NCBI GenBank assembly: GCA_913776245.1
Contig: CAJYLO010000026.1
Location: forward strand, 62,001 to 126,000
DNA from: an uncultured Chryseobacterium sp.
GTDB lineage: Bacteria > Bacteroidota > Bacteroidia > Flavobacteriales > Weeksellaceae
Length of the DNA stretch: 64,000 bases
Direction: 5' to 3'
Under the pieces are notes generated by a model that had not been told where the DNA came from, searched no databases, and worked only from the letters and a program-made list of their open reading frames with translations. Below are positions 1-7,457 of this stretch, one piece after another. The position numbers and the translations under genes were made by a program. The number at the start of each line of letters is the position of its first letter. Position 1 is the first letter of the stretch.

Positions 1-789
1 TTGTAAAGAATTTTCTTTATCAATTTCAAATTTATTTAATCCTTCAACTACTACTGATGGATGTGCATCACCTAAGAATAAAAAGTTTTTACCTTCATAT
101 TCCATTATAAAAGCAATGGAACTACCATTAGGAATACTTTTATCTTCTTTAAACTTAAATTTTGGTTTAGATTCTTCTTCTATAAAATCTTTCAAAGATG
201 TTTCAAAATCAAACTCTCCACCGCTTGTAAAATAGTCTTCCTCTTTTTTGTATAGTTCTAATAAGTTTTTTAGACTTTTTTTACTTGGGGATAATATTTT
301 GAACTTTAATCCTAAAAAATCAATTTTATTACCTTGTTTGATTATTTTACCATCCCATAATTGATTTTTTGACAGGTATTCTTCAAACTTAATCCCTTGT
401 TTGGGGCTTGTATAAAAATCATTTTCACCTTCTTTAATTTCAATATTTAAATCTTGATTTTCTTCAATAGCTAATTCTTTAGCTATTTCTTTTCCAGAGT
501 TAAACCAAACTTTCTTAATAAGCGTTGGAGCTTCTTTGTCTTTATTCAACCATCTTAATAATCCACCAATATGGTCGTCATCGAAATGAGTCAGAACTAA
601 AAGGTCAATCTTCTGTCCATTACTTTTTATATAATCGATAGCATCAAATAAATCACCTTTTCTCTTTAATTTATTTTCATATGTATCTCCTATGCCTCCA
701 TCTATAATTATATTTCTTGGAATGTCATTTTCCTCAAATGAAATCCAAATGGAATCTCCATTAAATGCTTGTAAAAATTTAATTTTCAT
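1..789 (-). CDS. metallo-beta-lactamase-fold hydrolase (partial, C-terminus beyond window)
   Basis: An open frame runs from ATG at 789 to the left edge, giving 263 residues without a stop. The N-terminus reads MKIKFLQAFNGDSIWISFEE, followed by IIIDGG and the metal-binding motif LTHFDDDHIGG at about residues 66-76. This motif (HxDxDH-type, first position T-H-F-D-D-D-H) is that of ComEC/Rec2-like MBL-fold proteins. A second conserved stretch, FLFLGDAHPSVV, near residue 245 supplies the expected GD-A/H element. The family contains nucleases, hydrolases and DNA-uptake proteins; similar stand-alone proteins are often found in accessory islands beside partner genes, which would lie left of this window. 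Function beyond metal-dependent hydrolase is not determined. The true C-terminus is not visible. Confidence 0.8.
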   Translation of the reverse strand, partial: MKIKFLQAFNGDSIWISFEENDIPRNIIIDGGIGDTYENKLKRKGDLFDAIDYIKSNGQKIDLLVLTHFDDDHIGGLLRWLNKDKEAPTLIKKVWFNSGKEIAKELAIEENQDLNIEIKEGENDFYTSPKQGIKFEEYLSKNQLWDGKIIKQGNKIDFLGLKFKILSPSKKSLKNLLELYKKEEDYFTSGGEFDFETSLKDFIEEESKPKFKFKEDKSIPNGSSIAFIMEYEGKNFLFLGDAHPSVVVEGLNKFEIDKENSLQ

Positions 790-1066
790 AGTTTGGGAAT
801 TTAGTTTTTTTTATTTGTATTAAATTACGGTTTTCCATAATTGCTAATAAAATACAATAAAACTCTATAAAATTAATCAAATTTCAATATATATTCTTGA
901 AATTATAACCAAAAAAATCCCATTAAGGGATTTTATATTTTCTTTAATCAAGTTTCTTATTTCCTTTTATCATTTTTTGTTCCTCATATCCAAACAAATT
1001 AAATATTTCTCTCAATCGGGAGAGCAACCGATTGCTGTATTTGGATTTTATTAAGTTAAAGAAAGA
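790..1066. other. intergenic region with two stem-loops
   Basis: No credible gene is seen. The stretch is very AT-rich and holds two possible hairpins: 914-934 (8-bp arms AAAATCCC/GGGATTTT) and 1013-1034 (7-bp arms CAATCGG/CCGATTG). The promoter of the leftward MBL-fold gene should lie here, but I could not pick a convincing box. Confidence 0.4.
914..934 (-). terminator. A/T-flanked hairpin, probable terminator
   Basis: Arms AAAATCCC and GGGATTTT (8 bp, 5-nt loop) are flanked by A and T runs on both sides. It would stop leftward transcription before it reaches the MBL-fold gene, and could work in either direction. Confidence 0.45.
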
Positions 1067-1264
1067 TTAGTTGCAATGTGTGTTATCAATGCTTTGATTT
1101 AAGAATTTTTTGCTTCTTCGGTAAAACATTTTTTCTACGAAATGTATTTTGATTTCGGAAAGTTGAGGTGGTTTAAATTCTTTGTTAAAAGAGTAAATTC
1201 TCCAGCTATACTTACCTTCCTGATATTTCTCAGCGTGTGACAATGGAATTTTTTGCTTTTTCAA
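1067..1264 (-). CDS. doubtful 65-residue open frame
   Basis: This frame has only a TTG start and no ATG; upstream it stays open to about 1309 without a start codon. The product is basic (SHAEKYQEGKYSWRIYSF, later FYRRSKKFLNQS) and I recognise no family. It could be the remnant of a mobile-element gene, since the two neighbours to the right are small HTH proteins of that kind. It is listed only so that the stretch is not left blank. Confidence 0.15.
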   Translation of the reverse strand: MKKQKIPLSHAEKYQEGKYSWRIYSFNKEFKPPQLSEIKIHFVEKMFYRRSKKFLNQSIDNTHCN

Positions 1265-1448
1265 ATAATGGATTACTTTTGTGTGAAATACGAATAGTTT
1301 TATTTGTTAAGTCTTTTTTGTTTATAGAAGTCATTAATTAACACTTGCCAAATCACATTTTTAAATTTTGATATCCAAGCTGTTTATTTCTTGTTCGAGA
1401 GCTATCTACTTTTTGTTATATTCCTTATTTAATTTTTAACTCCTTATT

Positions 1449-1736
1449 TCAAAAATCCAACATCACCACCTGACTTCCTTGGAACGGATTATATGAAGGC
1501 TTATAATCAATATAGCCTGAAGAATGGAGACTCTTCAGACATTTATGATAGGTGGCTTTTGATCGGATTTTACTGATGCGCATCACCTCATCGCGGGAAA
1601 TACTGACCGGATTTCGGAAACGGCTGAAATTCCAGAACTGGAATAAGGCTAAATAGAGGCTGATATGTGATGGATTAAGTGTATTATCCTGAGCCACCTT
1701 TTCATAGAAAGCTGTGAGGTGTTTGATATAATTCAT
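1449..1736 (-). CDS. small winged-helix-like protein of Bacteroidota mobile elements
   Basis: 95 residues from ATG at 1736. The middle part (SISRDEVMRISKIRSKATYHKCLKSL, described in pieces) reads as a helix-turn-helix: a helix, the turn around KIRSKA, then a recognition helix YHKCLKSL, followed by a wing-like HSSGYIDYKPSYNPFQGS. Proteins with this pattern are common beside excisionase-like HTH genes in integrative elements of Flavobacteriia (established association; the exact family name is not certain). It lies 25 bp downstream of the next HTH gene on the same strand, so the two probably form one transcript. A likely role is regulating or assisting element excision or replication. Confidence 0.6.
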   Translation of the reverse strand: MNYIKHLTAFYEKVAQDNTLNPSHISLYLALFQFWNFSRFRNPVSISRDEVMRISKIRSKATYHKCLKSLHSSGYIDYKPSYNPFQGSQVVMLDF

Positions 1737-1761
1737 AATTTGGTTCGCTGTTGTTAAATCA

Positions 1762-2019
1762 TTACTTCTTTTTCAGCATTTCTTCAATGTCTTTGTAATT
1801 GTAATATAATGTCCCGCCGACACGGGTGTAAGATAAAGTTCCATTGATGCGTAGCTTCTGCAATGTTCCGGAGGAGATTTTTAGAAGTGCTTTGACCTCT
1901 GACGAACGAAGCCATAATTTCTGCTGGGAAATCTTGATCTGAAACAGGTTTTGTAGGTCTTCCAGCAATTCGGTTCTAAATTCCTGAAGGTCTTCTTTGG
2001 TGATTAGGTTTACGATCAT
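1762..2019 (-). CDS. excisionase-family HTH DNA-binding protein
   Basis: 85 residues from ATG at 2019. An N-terminal amphipathic, possibly coiled part (about residues 8-30) precedes an HTH_17/excisionase-type domain: LWLRSSEVKALLKISSGTLQ then LRINGTLSYTRVGGTLYYNY and DIEEMLKKK. The pattern (helix, turn, recognition helix, G-x-L-x-x-x-R-V-G-G wing, tyrosine-rich strand, short C-terminal helix) is typical of the small MerR-like DNA-binding proteins of Bacteroidota conjugative and mobilisable elements. Upstream at 2411-2558 lies a strictly spaced palindrome array that could be its binding region or an element origin; that link is inference. A gene for a transfer or integrase partner is not visible next to it. 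Confidence 0.75.
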   Translation of the reverse strand: MIVNLITKEDLQEFRTELLEDLQNLFQIKISQQKLWLRSSEVKALLKISSGTLQKLRINGTLSYTRVGGTLYYNYKDIEEMLKKK

Positions 2020-2410
2020 AACTACTTCATTTTTGTTTTTGACTTAGTTTTCTTCTACAAATTTGTAGCATTAAAACATTGAAAACAATAGTGTTATAAG
2101 GGCGTGGTCTAAATAAGAACAATCTGGATGATGCAGGAATCTTTTGGAGATTAAAAAAGAATAAATTGGAATCAACTAGATGGTTTACAAAGAAAAAAGA
2201 CGAGTTCCGAAGTCTTTTCCCCTTTTTGCAAAAAAGGCAAGAGAGTCTTAGATATAAAACTTGAAAAGTTTGTATATACAAAGACACATCTTGCTGCACT
2301 AAGGCTCAGATTTTTCAGAGCTCTGAAATATTCATTTAAAACATTGATTATGAGTGTTTTTTAATATTTTTGCTTTAGAAAGAAAAAGGATGAAAAGAAC
2401 CAATCTTTAG
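2020..2410. other. non-coding stretch upstream of the HTH genes
   Basis: Open frames here lack any recognisable family. The region probably holds the promoter for the leftward HTH pair. No clear TAnnTTTG box was identified. Confidence 0.3.
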
Positions 2411-2558
2411 CCTGCATAAAAAATATGCAGGTTTACGGTTAGGGTGTATAAATTTTATATACGTTTGTGGGCTGACTGTATAAAATTTATACAGGTTTTT
2501 AATTTGAGTGTACAAAATTTGTACAGTCTTTTGATTTGAGTGTACAAATTTTGTACAC
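2411..2558. repeat. array of five palindromes with exact 32-bp spacing
   Basis: Five inverted repeats lie at 2411-2431, 2444-2462, 2476-2494, 2508-2526 and 2540-2558. Their centres are 2421, 2453, 2485, 2517 and 2549, that is 32 bp apart each time, close to three helical turns. The last four share the form TGTAYAAA-N-TTTRTACA, for example CTGTATAAAATTTATACAG and GTGTACAAATTTTGTACAC; the first has 8-bp arms CCTGCATA/TATGCAGG around five A. The 13-bp spacers also resemble each other (G-T-T-T at the start, T-T-G-A at the end in several). This looks like a phased operator or iteron set, such as a replication origin or partition site of a mobile element. The protein that binds it is unknown. Confidence 0.85.
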
Positions 2559-2642
2559 TCAACAGTTGGCGATAATTTGATATAAGATTTGAAAATAGAT
2601 TTAGTTGAAATCTCAGATTAATAGCATCTCATTGGTTAATTT

Positions 2643-3164
2643 TTATTTTTCCATATTAGCTATCTTATCCAATACTTGCTTTTTCCTGTTCTCTAAAGTT
2701 CCGCTTACTTCAAGAATTTCATTACTAAAATCTCCAATCCAGTCTTCTAGAATATCATTTACTTCGTGTCTTAGATTGGGCAAATCTGATTCTTGAAAAC
2801 CTATTAAATCGACTTTTTCTATAGGAACAAAAATCAAGAGGTCAATTTCAGCAATTGCCGTGGTCATTTCTTCGTAGAGAATTGATATATTTTTCCTTTT
2901 GCTTATTGCATAAATATATGCCAATAAGTCTAATGGACAACGGTCAAAAATTACATTGTCATCACTATTTTGTAGCTAGTCTACGGAAAAATTGAATTGC
3001 TCAATATAATCTTCCAACGTCGGTATTTCTGAAAACAAATATCCTTCTTCCTCAAGTTGTAAGTAAGGCTCAATTATAAATTCATAATCAGGTAAGCTTT
3101 CAGCAATATCTTCTGCCAAAGTTGTTTTTCCGACTCTATGTGAACCTGTAAAAGCTATTCGCAT
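2643..3164 (-). pseudogene. P-loop nucleoside-triphosphatase (AAA_28-like), interrupted by one stop codon
   Basis: Two open frames are in the same phase and are separated only by a TAG at 2976-2978. Read through, they make one protein of 173 residues: MRIAFTGSHRVGKTTLAEDI with Walker A GSHRVGKTT, then QFNFSVD-stop-LQNSDDN, VIFDRCPLDLLAY (Walker B-like) and a helical C-terminus. The architecture fits small AAA_28/thymidylate-kinase-like ATPases. Nothing else is damaged, so the stop is recent, a sequencing error, or a codon that can be suppressed. It follows the VOC gene by 20 bp on the same strand and is probably cotranscribed with it. The substrate is unknown. Confidence 0.75.
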
Positions 3165-3184
3165 AATTAATATTGTAAACCTTT

Positions 3185-3538
3185 TTAATTCAATGTTTCT
3201 CCAAAAGTTATCAGATTGCTATCGGGATCAAGGATAGAAAATTCTTTTTGTCCCCAAACTTTTTCTGTTAAATGTCCATTGGGATGTATTGGAACTTTAT
3301 TTTCGATGAATATGTTATACAGATTTTCAATGGAGGTTGTACGGATATAAATCTGTCCATAATTTTCGTCTGGAACAAGATTTTTAAATTCAAAAAAGTG
3401 CAATTGTAGATTATCTCTTTGCAACATTAAGTAATTATCAAACTCATTTCCGAAAACTGTAAAACCTAGTTTTTTATAGAAATTCAGAGTAAGTTCTTTT
3501 TCTCTCATTGGCAATTTTGCAATAATATCAGTAATCAT
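3185..3538 (-). CDS. VOC-superfamily protein, bleomycin-resistance-like
   Basis: 117 residues from ATG at 3538. The order of elements matches bleomycin-binding proteins: a first strand ending in AKLPMREKELTLNFYKKLGF, then YLMLQRDNLQLHFFEFKNLVP, IYIRTTSIENLYN, and the closing strand FSILDPDSNLITFGETLN. In this family a dimer sequesters bleomycin-type drugs rather than catalysing a reaction; the length (about 120) and the LQR-D-x-L-x-L-x-F-F segment agree with that. Other VOC functions cannot be excluded because metal ligands vary. It lies between a Crp/Fnr regulator (52 bp upstream) and the interrupted ATPase gene (20 bp downstream), all on the minus strand, which suggests a small accessory operon. 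Confidence 0.75.
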   Translation of the reverse strand: MITDIIAKLPMREKELTLNFYKKLGFTVFGNEFDNYLMLQRDNLQLHFFEFKNLVPDENYGQIYIRTTSIENLYNIFIENKVPIHPNGHLTEKVWGQKEFSILDPDSNLITFGETLN

Positions 3539-3590
3539 TTTTTTTCTTTCAAATTTCTATATTTAATCTTGAAGGAACACTTGATTGAAA

Positions 3591-4130
3591 TCAAAAAATC
3601 ACATTAGCTCTTACTCGGCTCAAAGTTTCTTGCCGTATTTTCAAATAAGAAGCAATCATATTCAAAGGAAAAATTTTAATGATTTGAGGTTTGTTTTTAA
3701 GAAGGTAATTATATTTTTCAGTCGGATTCAAATTGCTGTCATAAATATGAATTTTAGTAGACAACGAATTGAAAATCTTGTTGAGTTGTAAGAAATTTTG
3801 TGAAATCGAAATCAGTTTGTGTAAGTTTTCTAGTTTTAATTCTACAACTTCTGATTTAACAAATGACTTTATAATTGTGTTGGAAGGGATTTGATTCGTC
3901 AAACTATCAAAATTGAAAACCCAATCATTTTGAATATTCAAATCAATAATTTTTTCTTCATAATCAATCTTTTGAAGTTGAAAAAGAGCTCCTGTTTTAA
4001 TAAAGAAAATCGATTTTGAAATTTCTCCTTCAGAAAGAAGGACTTCATTTTTCTCAATGGTTTTTGTTTCAGTATTTTGATTAAATAACTGAACTTCAAA
4101 ATCTGAAAAAACACCTAAGCTTCTTAGCAT
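3591..4130 (-). CDS. Crp/Fnr-family transcription regulator
   Basis: 179 residues from ATG at 4130. The N-terminal cyclic-nucleotide-binding-like beta-roll is visible (KNEVLLSEGEISKSIFFIKT, then GALFQLQ and DLNIQNDWVFNFDSL), followed by the long dimerisation helix around residues 105-130 and a short HTH at the C-terminus (FPLNMIASYLKIRQETLSRV). The family usually binds a small ligand or senses redox state and activates nearby genes. The ligand-binding signature of true cAMP receptors is not preserved, as is usual for Bacteroidota members. It ends 10 residues after the recognition helix, slightly shorter than typical family members (about 190-200). Its location just upstream of the VOC gene suggests local regulation; this is inferred. 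Confidence 0.8.
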   Translation of the reverse strand: MLRSLGVFSDFEVQLFNQNTETKTIEKNEVLLSEGEISKSIFFIKTGALFQLQKIDYEEKIIDLNIQNDWVFNFDSLTNQIPSNTIIKSFVKSEVVELKLENLHKLISISQNFLQLNKIFNSLSTKIHIYDSNLNPTEKYNYLLKNKPQIIKIFPLNMIASYLKIRQETLSRVRANVIF

Positions 4131-4236
4131 ATTCTATAATTAACGATTTGCTATCAAATTTACATAATAATCGCTTCGCTTCAATTTTCTCATTCAATCT
4201 CTTGAATCAGAGAAAATCTATGAAATTGATTAGGGA

Positions 4237-4291
4237 ATGTCTAAAATGTAGATACCATAAAACTTTACGATTTGAGGAGTATTTTAGACAT
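4237..4291. repeat. 11-bp perfect inverted repeat
   Basis: ATGTCTAAAAT at 4237-4247 and its exact reverse complement at 4281-4291 flank 33 bp. It sits just downstream of the TPR-AraC gene stop. It could fold as a long-loop terminator or mark the scar of a small element. Confidence 0.5.
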
Positions 4292-4309
4292 CCATCCAAT
4301 ATAACTTAA

Positions 4310-5980
4310 TTACAATCTGTCATTAGCAGCAAACTTCTCTCTGCACTGATGCTGATACTCTTGCAGCGACATACCATAGATCTCTGAAAACAATTTTAGA
4401 AAATTGGAGCGGGAGGCAATTCCACAGAACTTGGCAAGAACGTCCGTTTTCTGATGTGCTGTTATAGGATCTTCTGCGAGAAGTTCGGCGATATACTTTA
4501 TGCGCAACTCACTTAGGTAACGGTTAAAATGCATTCCTTTCTCTGTGTTAATGTAGGAAGATAGATAATTAGGATTTGTCCCTACTCTTATTGCAATTTT
4601 TTTCAAACTCAGGTTCGGTTTCAAAAACTCTTTTTCGTCTTCAAATTTCTGAAGATTCTTCCGAATTCTGTTGCGAGTCTCTGCACTCAATGTCCATTTT
4701 GGTGGCAAGACATCCCCTTCTAATTCCTCCATATCAACACCCAGACCCGCTAAGACCACATCGTATGTTTTCTCGGGCTTCTTTTCCAAATAAGCTTTGA
4801 TAGTCAAGATTAGTAAGAAAATAGAGACTGTCATCAGAGCAGCGAAGATATCCTTGTAACGTTTTGTAATACTCGCATATTCAATATTTATGCGCTCCAC
4901 CTCAAACTGGGTAAAAAGATGATGTCTGTCTTCTTTGTTTATTTTTTCAATTTCGTGGAAGGTATTAGAAAAAGATAAGGTCTCATCTATATCTGTTTTT
5001 TTACGGGCATTCTTTAGTAAAATCTTATAGTTTTCCGTAAGCTCAGGAAAGAAAAAATGGTGTTTCTGATAAATGGAATCTACTTTTCTAAAAAAACTAA
5101 AGGATTCTTGTTGCTGTTGTTGAGCCAATTTATTCTTTCCCAGATAAAAGTAGATTACCGATACCCCGGCAAAGTCATTTATCCTGACCAGTTCTGGAAG
5201 TGCACGATTGAGATTGGTAATACTTTGTTCGTAATTTCCTTTACGGAATTCAGAAATGCCTTTAGATTTAAATAAATAACTCCATAACTGGGCGAAATGT
5301 AAATTTTGGGGGATTTCCCTCTTGCCAATTTCAATTAAGCGGTCGGCGCTATCATCATCTCCCATTTGCTGGTAGCAATAGATAAGCTGATGTAAACTGT
5401 TATAATAGCCTTTGCGCATATTGTACAGGATATCTGGGGAATTATTTTTCAAAATCTCCTGTCTAAAGAAAGCAGAACAGGTCTCAAATTGACTGACCGC
5501 CTCATTATAATATCCCAGATAACTTTTCATTACACCCAGATGATATAATATATTATACTTTACGTATGGGCTAGTGCTACGTCTGGCGTAGGATAACGCT
5601 TTAATATAATCATCCAATGCAGGTTGGTAATCTTTAAAATTAAAGTAATACACAATTCCCCTTCCAAGATAGGCAGAGGCAATAAGATCGTTATTACAAC
5701 TATGCTGAGCGGAAGTTATTGCACTGTCTGCATACAGCTTTTTGCGGTATCCTGATGGCTCAAAATTTAGGGCATCTTGATATGCATATGCTAATTCAGA
5801 ATGATTTTTTTCTTTTTTCGCGAGGGCAATTAAAAGGTCAACGTAAGAAAGTGCTGTAGTATCATTAACCTTCTGGTGATCATACTTTTTTCTGATCTGA
5901 TGATAGGCCACATTGTCTGTGCTCTGCGCAACCCATAATTCCGCAGTGCAAACCAAAAGCAATATAAACAACCCGAACAT
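4310..5980 (-). CDS. TPR-containing AraC-family membrane regulator
   Basis: 556 residues from ATG at 5980 (a GTG two codons upstream also lies in frame; a stop follows further upstream). It begins with a signal sequence (MFGLFILLLVCTAELWVAQ), continues with TPR-like helical repeats (residues about 30-345, e.g. AYLGRGIVYYFNFKDYQPAL and GISEFRKGNYEQSITNLNRA), a single membrane helix (FAALMTVSIFLLILTIKAYL) and a cytoplasmic AraC-type double HTH at the C-terminus (NPNYLSSYINTEKGMHFNRY, then VLAKFCGIASRSNFLKLFSE). Such one-component regulators are common in Flavobacteriia; the periplasmic TPR part presumably senses a signal. It is divergent from the MauE-like gene and close to the SusC/SusD locus, so it may control them (inference). 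Confidence 0.85.
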   Translation of the reverse strand: MFGLFILLLVCTAELWVAQSTDNVAYHQIRKKYDHQKVNDTTALSYVDLLIALAKKEKNHSELAYAYQDALNFEPSGYRKKLYADSAITSAQHSCNNDLIASAYLGRGIVYYFNFKDYQPALDDYIKALSYARRSTSPYVKYNILYHLGVMKSYLGYYNEAVSQFETCSAFFRQEILKNNSPDILYNMRKGYYNSLHQLIYCYQQMGDDDSADRLIEIGKREIPQNLHFAQLWSYLFKSKGISEFRKGNYEQSITNLNRALPELVRINDFAGVSVIYFYLGKNKLAQQQQQESFSFFRKVDSIYQKHHFFFPELTENYKILLKNARKKTDIDETLSFSNTFHEIEKINKEDRHHLFTQFEVERINIEYASITKRYKDIFAALMTVSIFLLILTIKAYLEKKPEKTYDVVLAGLGVDMEELEGDVLPPKWTLSAETRNRIRKNLQKFEDEKEFLKPNLSLKKIAIRVGTNPNYLSSYINTEKGMHFNRYLSELRIKYIAELLAEDPITAHQKTDVLAKFCGIASRSNFLKLFSEIYGMSLQEYQHQCREKFAANDRL

Positions 5981-6380
5981 CTGCACGTTATCTTCATTTT
6001 ATTATAACCTTTTATAAAAATACGTTATTTTTTATGGAATATCCAACTGTTTTGTAAACTACATAACACAAATGTCAACTATCATCGTTCTTATTTACAC
6101 AAAATAACATTTGATGTGATGAATAAGCATCATTTGTCTTTTTGAGCACAATACCTAATTCTAACTTATAATCACTTTTATAACAAAAACTACAACATAT
6201 ACCTATGCCGCTCTGAGATTTTGATACAGAGGATCAGTTTATAAACTGGCATCAGACATAGGAAACAGGCATCGTAAATCATTTTTTTTGTTGAATTTCT
6301 GTTTTACATTTGATCAGTAATTGTTTGAAAAATAGACATATACTTTACACAGAATACTGTCAACAAAAAAAACTAATATC
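5981..6380. other. divergent intergenic region
   Basis: About 400 bp between the leftward TPR-AraC gene and the rightward MauE-like gene. It should carry both promoters. TTTG and TATA-like elements occur near 6310-6350 but their spacing does not fit the Bacteroidota consensus well. No gene is seen. Confidence 0.4.
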
Positions 6381-6809
6381 ATGAAATATTTAAAAAAAAT
6401 AATACCATTTGTGGTAAGCATTTACTTTGTTATTCTCTTCTGCTATGCAGCTATCAGTAAGATATTGGATTTCGAAAAGTTCCAGGATCAAATTTCAGCA
6501 TCACCATTGTTGAATGGATTATCGCAATTCCTGCCTTACACGATAATCATTGTCGAAGTTATTATAGCAGTATTGTTATGCTACCGGAAAACCAGAACAA
6601 TTGGACTGATAGGAAGCCTTTTTTTGATGCTCATATTCACGGTATATATCATTTTAATGCTAAGGACAAGTAAAAATCTCCCTTGCTCCTGTGGCGGAAT
6701 ATTGGAGAAAATGAGTTGGAACCAGCATCTGTATTTCAATATTGGCTGTGTCGTCCTTACTATTATTGCTTTAGGTTTAAATCTAAAATACAGCAGGCCT
6801 GCTAAATAA
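6381..6809 (+). CDS. MauE/DoxX-like redox-associated membrane protein
   Basis: 142 residues with four predicted membrane helices: FVVSIYFVILFCYAAISKIL, LPYTIIIVEVIIAVLLCY, TIGLIGSLFLMLIFTVYIIL and a last one near LYFNIGCVVLTIIALGLNL. A cysteine pair, LPCSCGG, lies in the loop between helices 3 and 4, and an AISKILDF motif in the first hairpin is typical of MauE/DoxX-type proteins. MauE is needed for disulfide formation during methylamine dehydrogenase maturation; in Bacteroidota similar proteins often sit beside TlpA-type thioredoxins and small secreted cysteine proteins. Here the neighbours are exactly of that kind. A role in moving electrons or oxidising a small partner is inferred. Confidence 0.75.
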   Translation: MKYLKKIIPFVVSIYFVILFCYAAISKILDFEKFQDQISASPLLNGLSQFLPYTIIIVEVIIAVLLCYRKTRTIGLIGSLFLMLIFTVYIILMLRTSKNLPCSCGGILEKMSWNQHLYFNIGCVVLTIIALGLNLKYSRPAK

Positions 6810-7092
6810 GTATGTTACCGTAATTATTTACGGATCATCGATCGTGACTGAATTTGTAATTAATGTTCAACCTTAAAATTAGACAGCCGAAAGCTGTTTA
6901 ACAATCCGAAATTCTAAAATGATTTTATTAACAACAATTTGTTTGAGAATATGTAGAATAGGATATTTTGGTACGACAAGATTCGCTAATCTATGGGTAT
7001 AAATTAAATGACTTAACCTACTCAATTGTACTTCTCACGCAAGTTTAAAGTTTTTATGGTAATCTTTTTTGATGTATAAAAAGACCGGAATT

Positions 7093-7407
7093 ATGAAACT
7101 TAATCAAATTTTGAAAGCCAATGCGGTAGCCATTGCTGCCGTGATATTCTCAGGGGCGGTGATGTCCTTCAAAGTGATGGAGAAAAAGTCTGCTGACAAA
7201 CAGTACTTTTACAACAGCAGTGATGTATCAGAAGGTGCATTCGCTGAAGTCGCCAACTGGCAGGAAGGAACAAGCCCATCCTGTATTACTTCTGGAAACA
7301 GACCTTGTTCGATGACCGTTCCGGAAGGAAGCAGCCTGAGTGATGTGATCGATGGGCTAACTAATGCCCAGGTTCTCGCGATTCATCCAAGTGAAAGAAG
7401 ACCTTAA
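7093..7407 (+). CDS. small secreted two-cysteine protein (DUF6520-like)
   Basis: 104 residues if the ATG at 7093 is used; a TTG and an ATG at 7069/7072 would add a short, non-hydrophobic extension, so 7093 is preferred because the signal peptide follows directly (ILKANAVAIAAVIFSGAVMS). The mature part ends with WQEGTSPSCITSGNRPCSM, where two cysteines are spaced as in the small DUF6520 proteins of Bacteroidota. These are usually found in clusters with MauE-like and TlpA/SusC-like genes. The family function is unknown. It lies 283 bp after the MauE-like gene, and a strong hairpin terminator follows it directly. Confidence 0.6.
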   Translation: MKLNQILKANAVAIAAVIFSGAVMSFKVMEKKSADKQYFYNSSDVSEGAFAEVANWQEGTSPSCITSGNRPCSMTVPEGSSLSDVIDGLTNAQVLAIHPSERRP

Positions 7408-7427
7408 CTGATCAATCCTTAACTAAG

Positions 7428-7455
7428 CAGGGCTGGAAAATTTCAGCCCTGTTTT
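7428..7455. terminator. rho-independent terminator
   Basis: Arms CAGGGCTG (7428-7435) and CAGCCCTG (7444-7451) with an 8-nt loop are followed by TTTT. It ends the small cysteine-protein gene and lies between convergent genes, so it also limits read-through from the SusD side. Confidence 0.9.
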
Positions 7456-7457
7456 GT

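Noticed and set aside
2027..2299. 90-codon minus-strand frame
   Set aside because: Low-complexity, no domain, start not ATG-supported; the stretch reads as non-coding.
2411..2558. CRISPR-like repeats
   Set aside because: The spacers are only 13 bp and resemble each other; the palindromes vary, and no cas genes are near.
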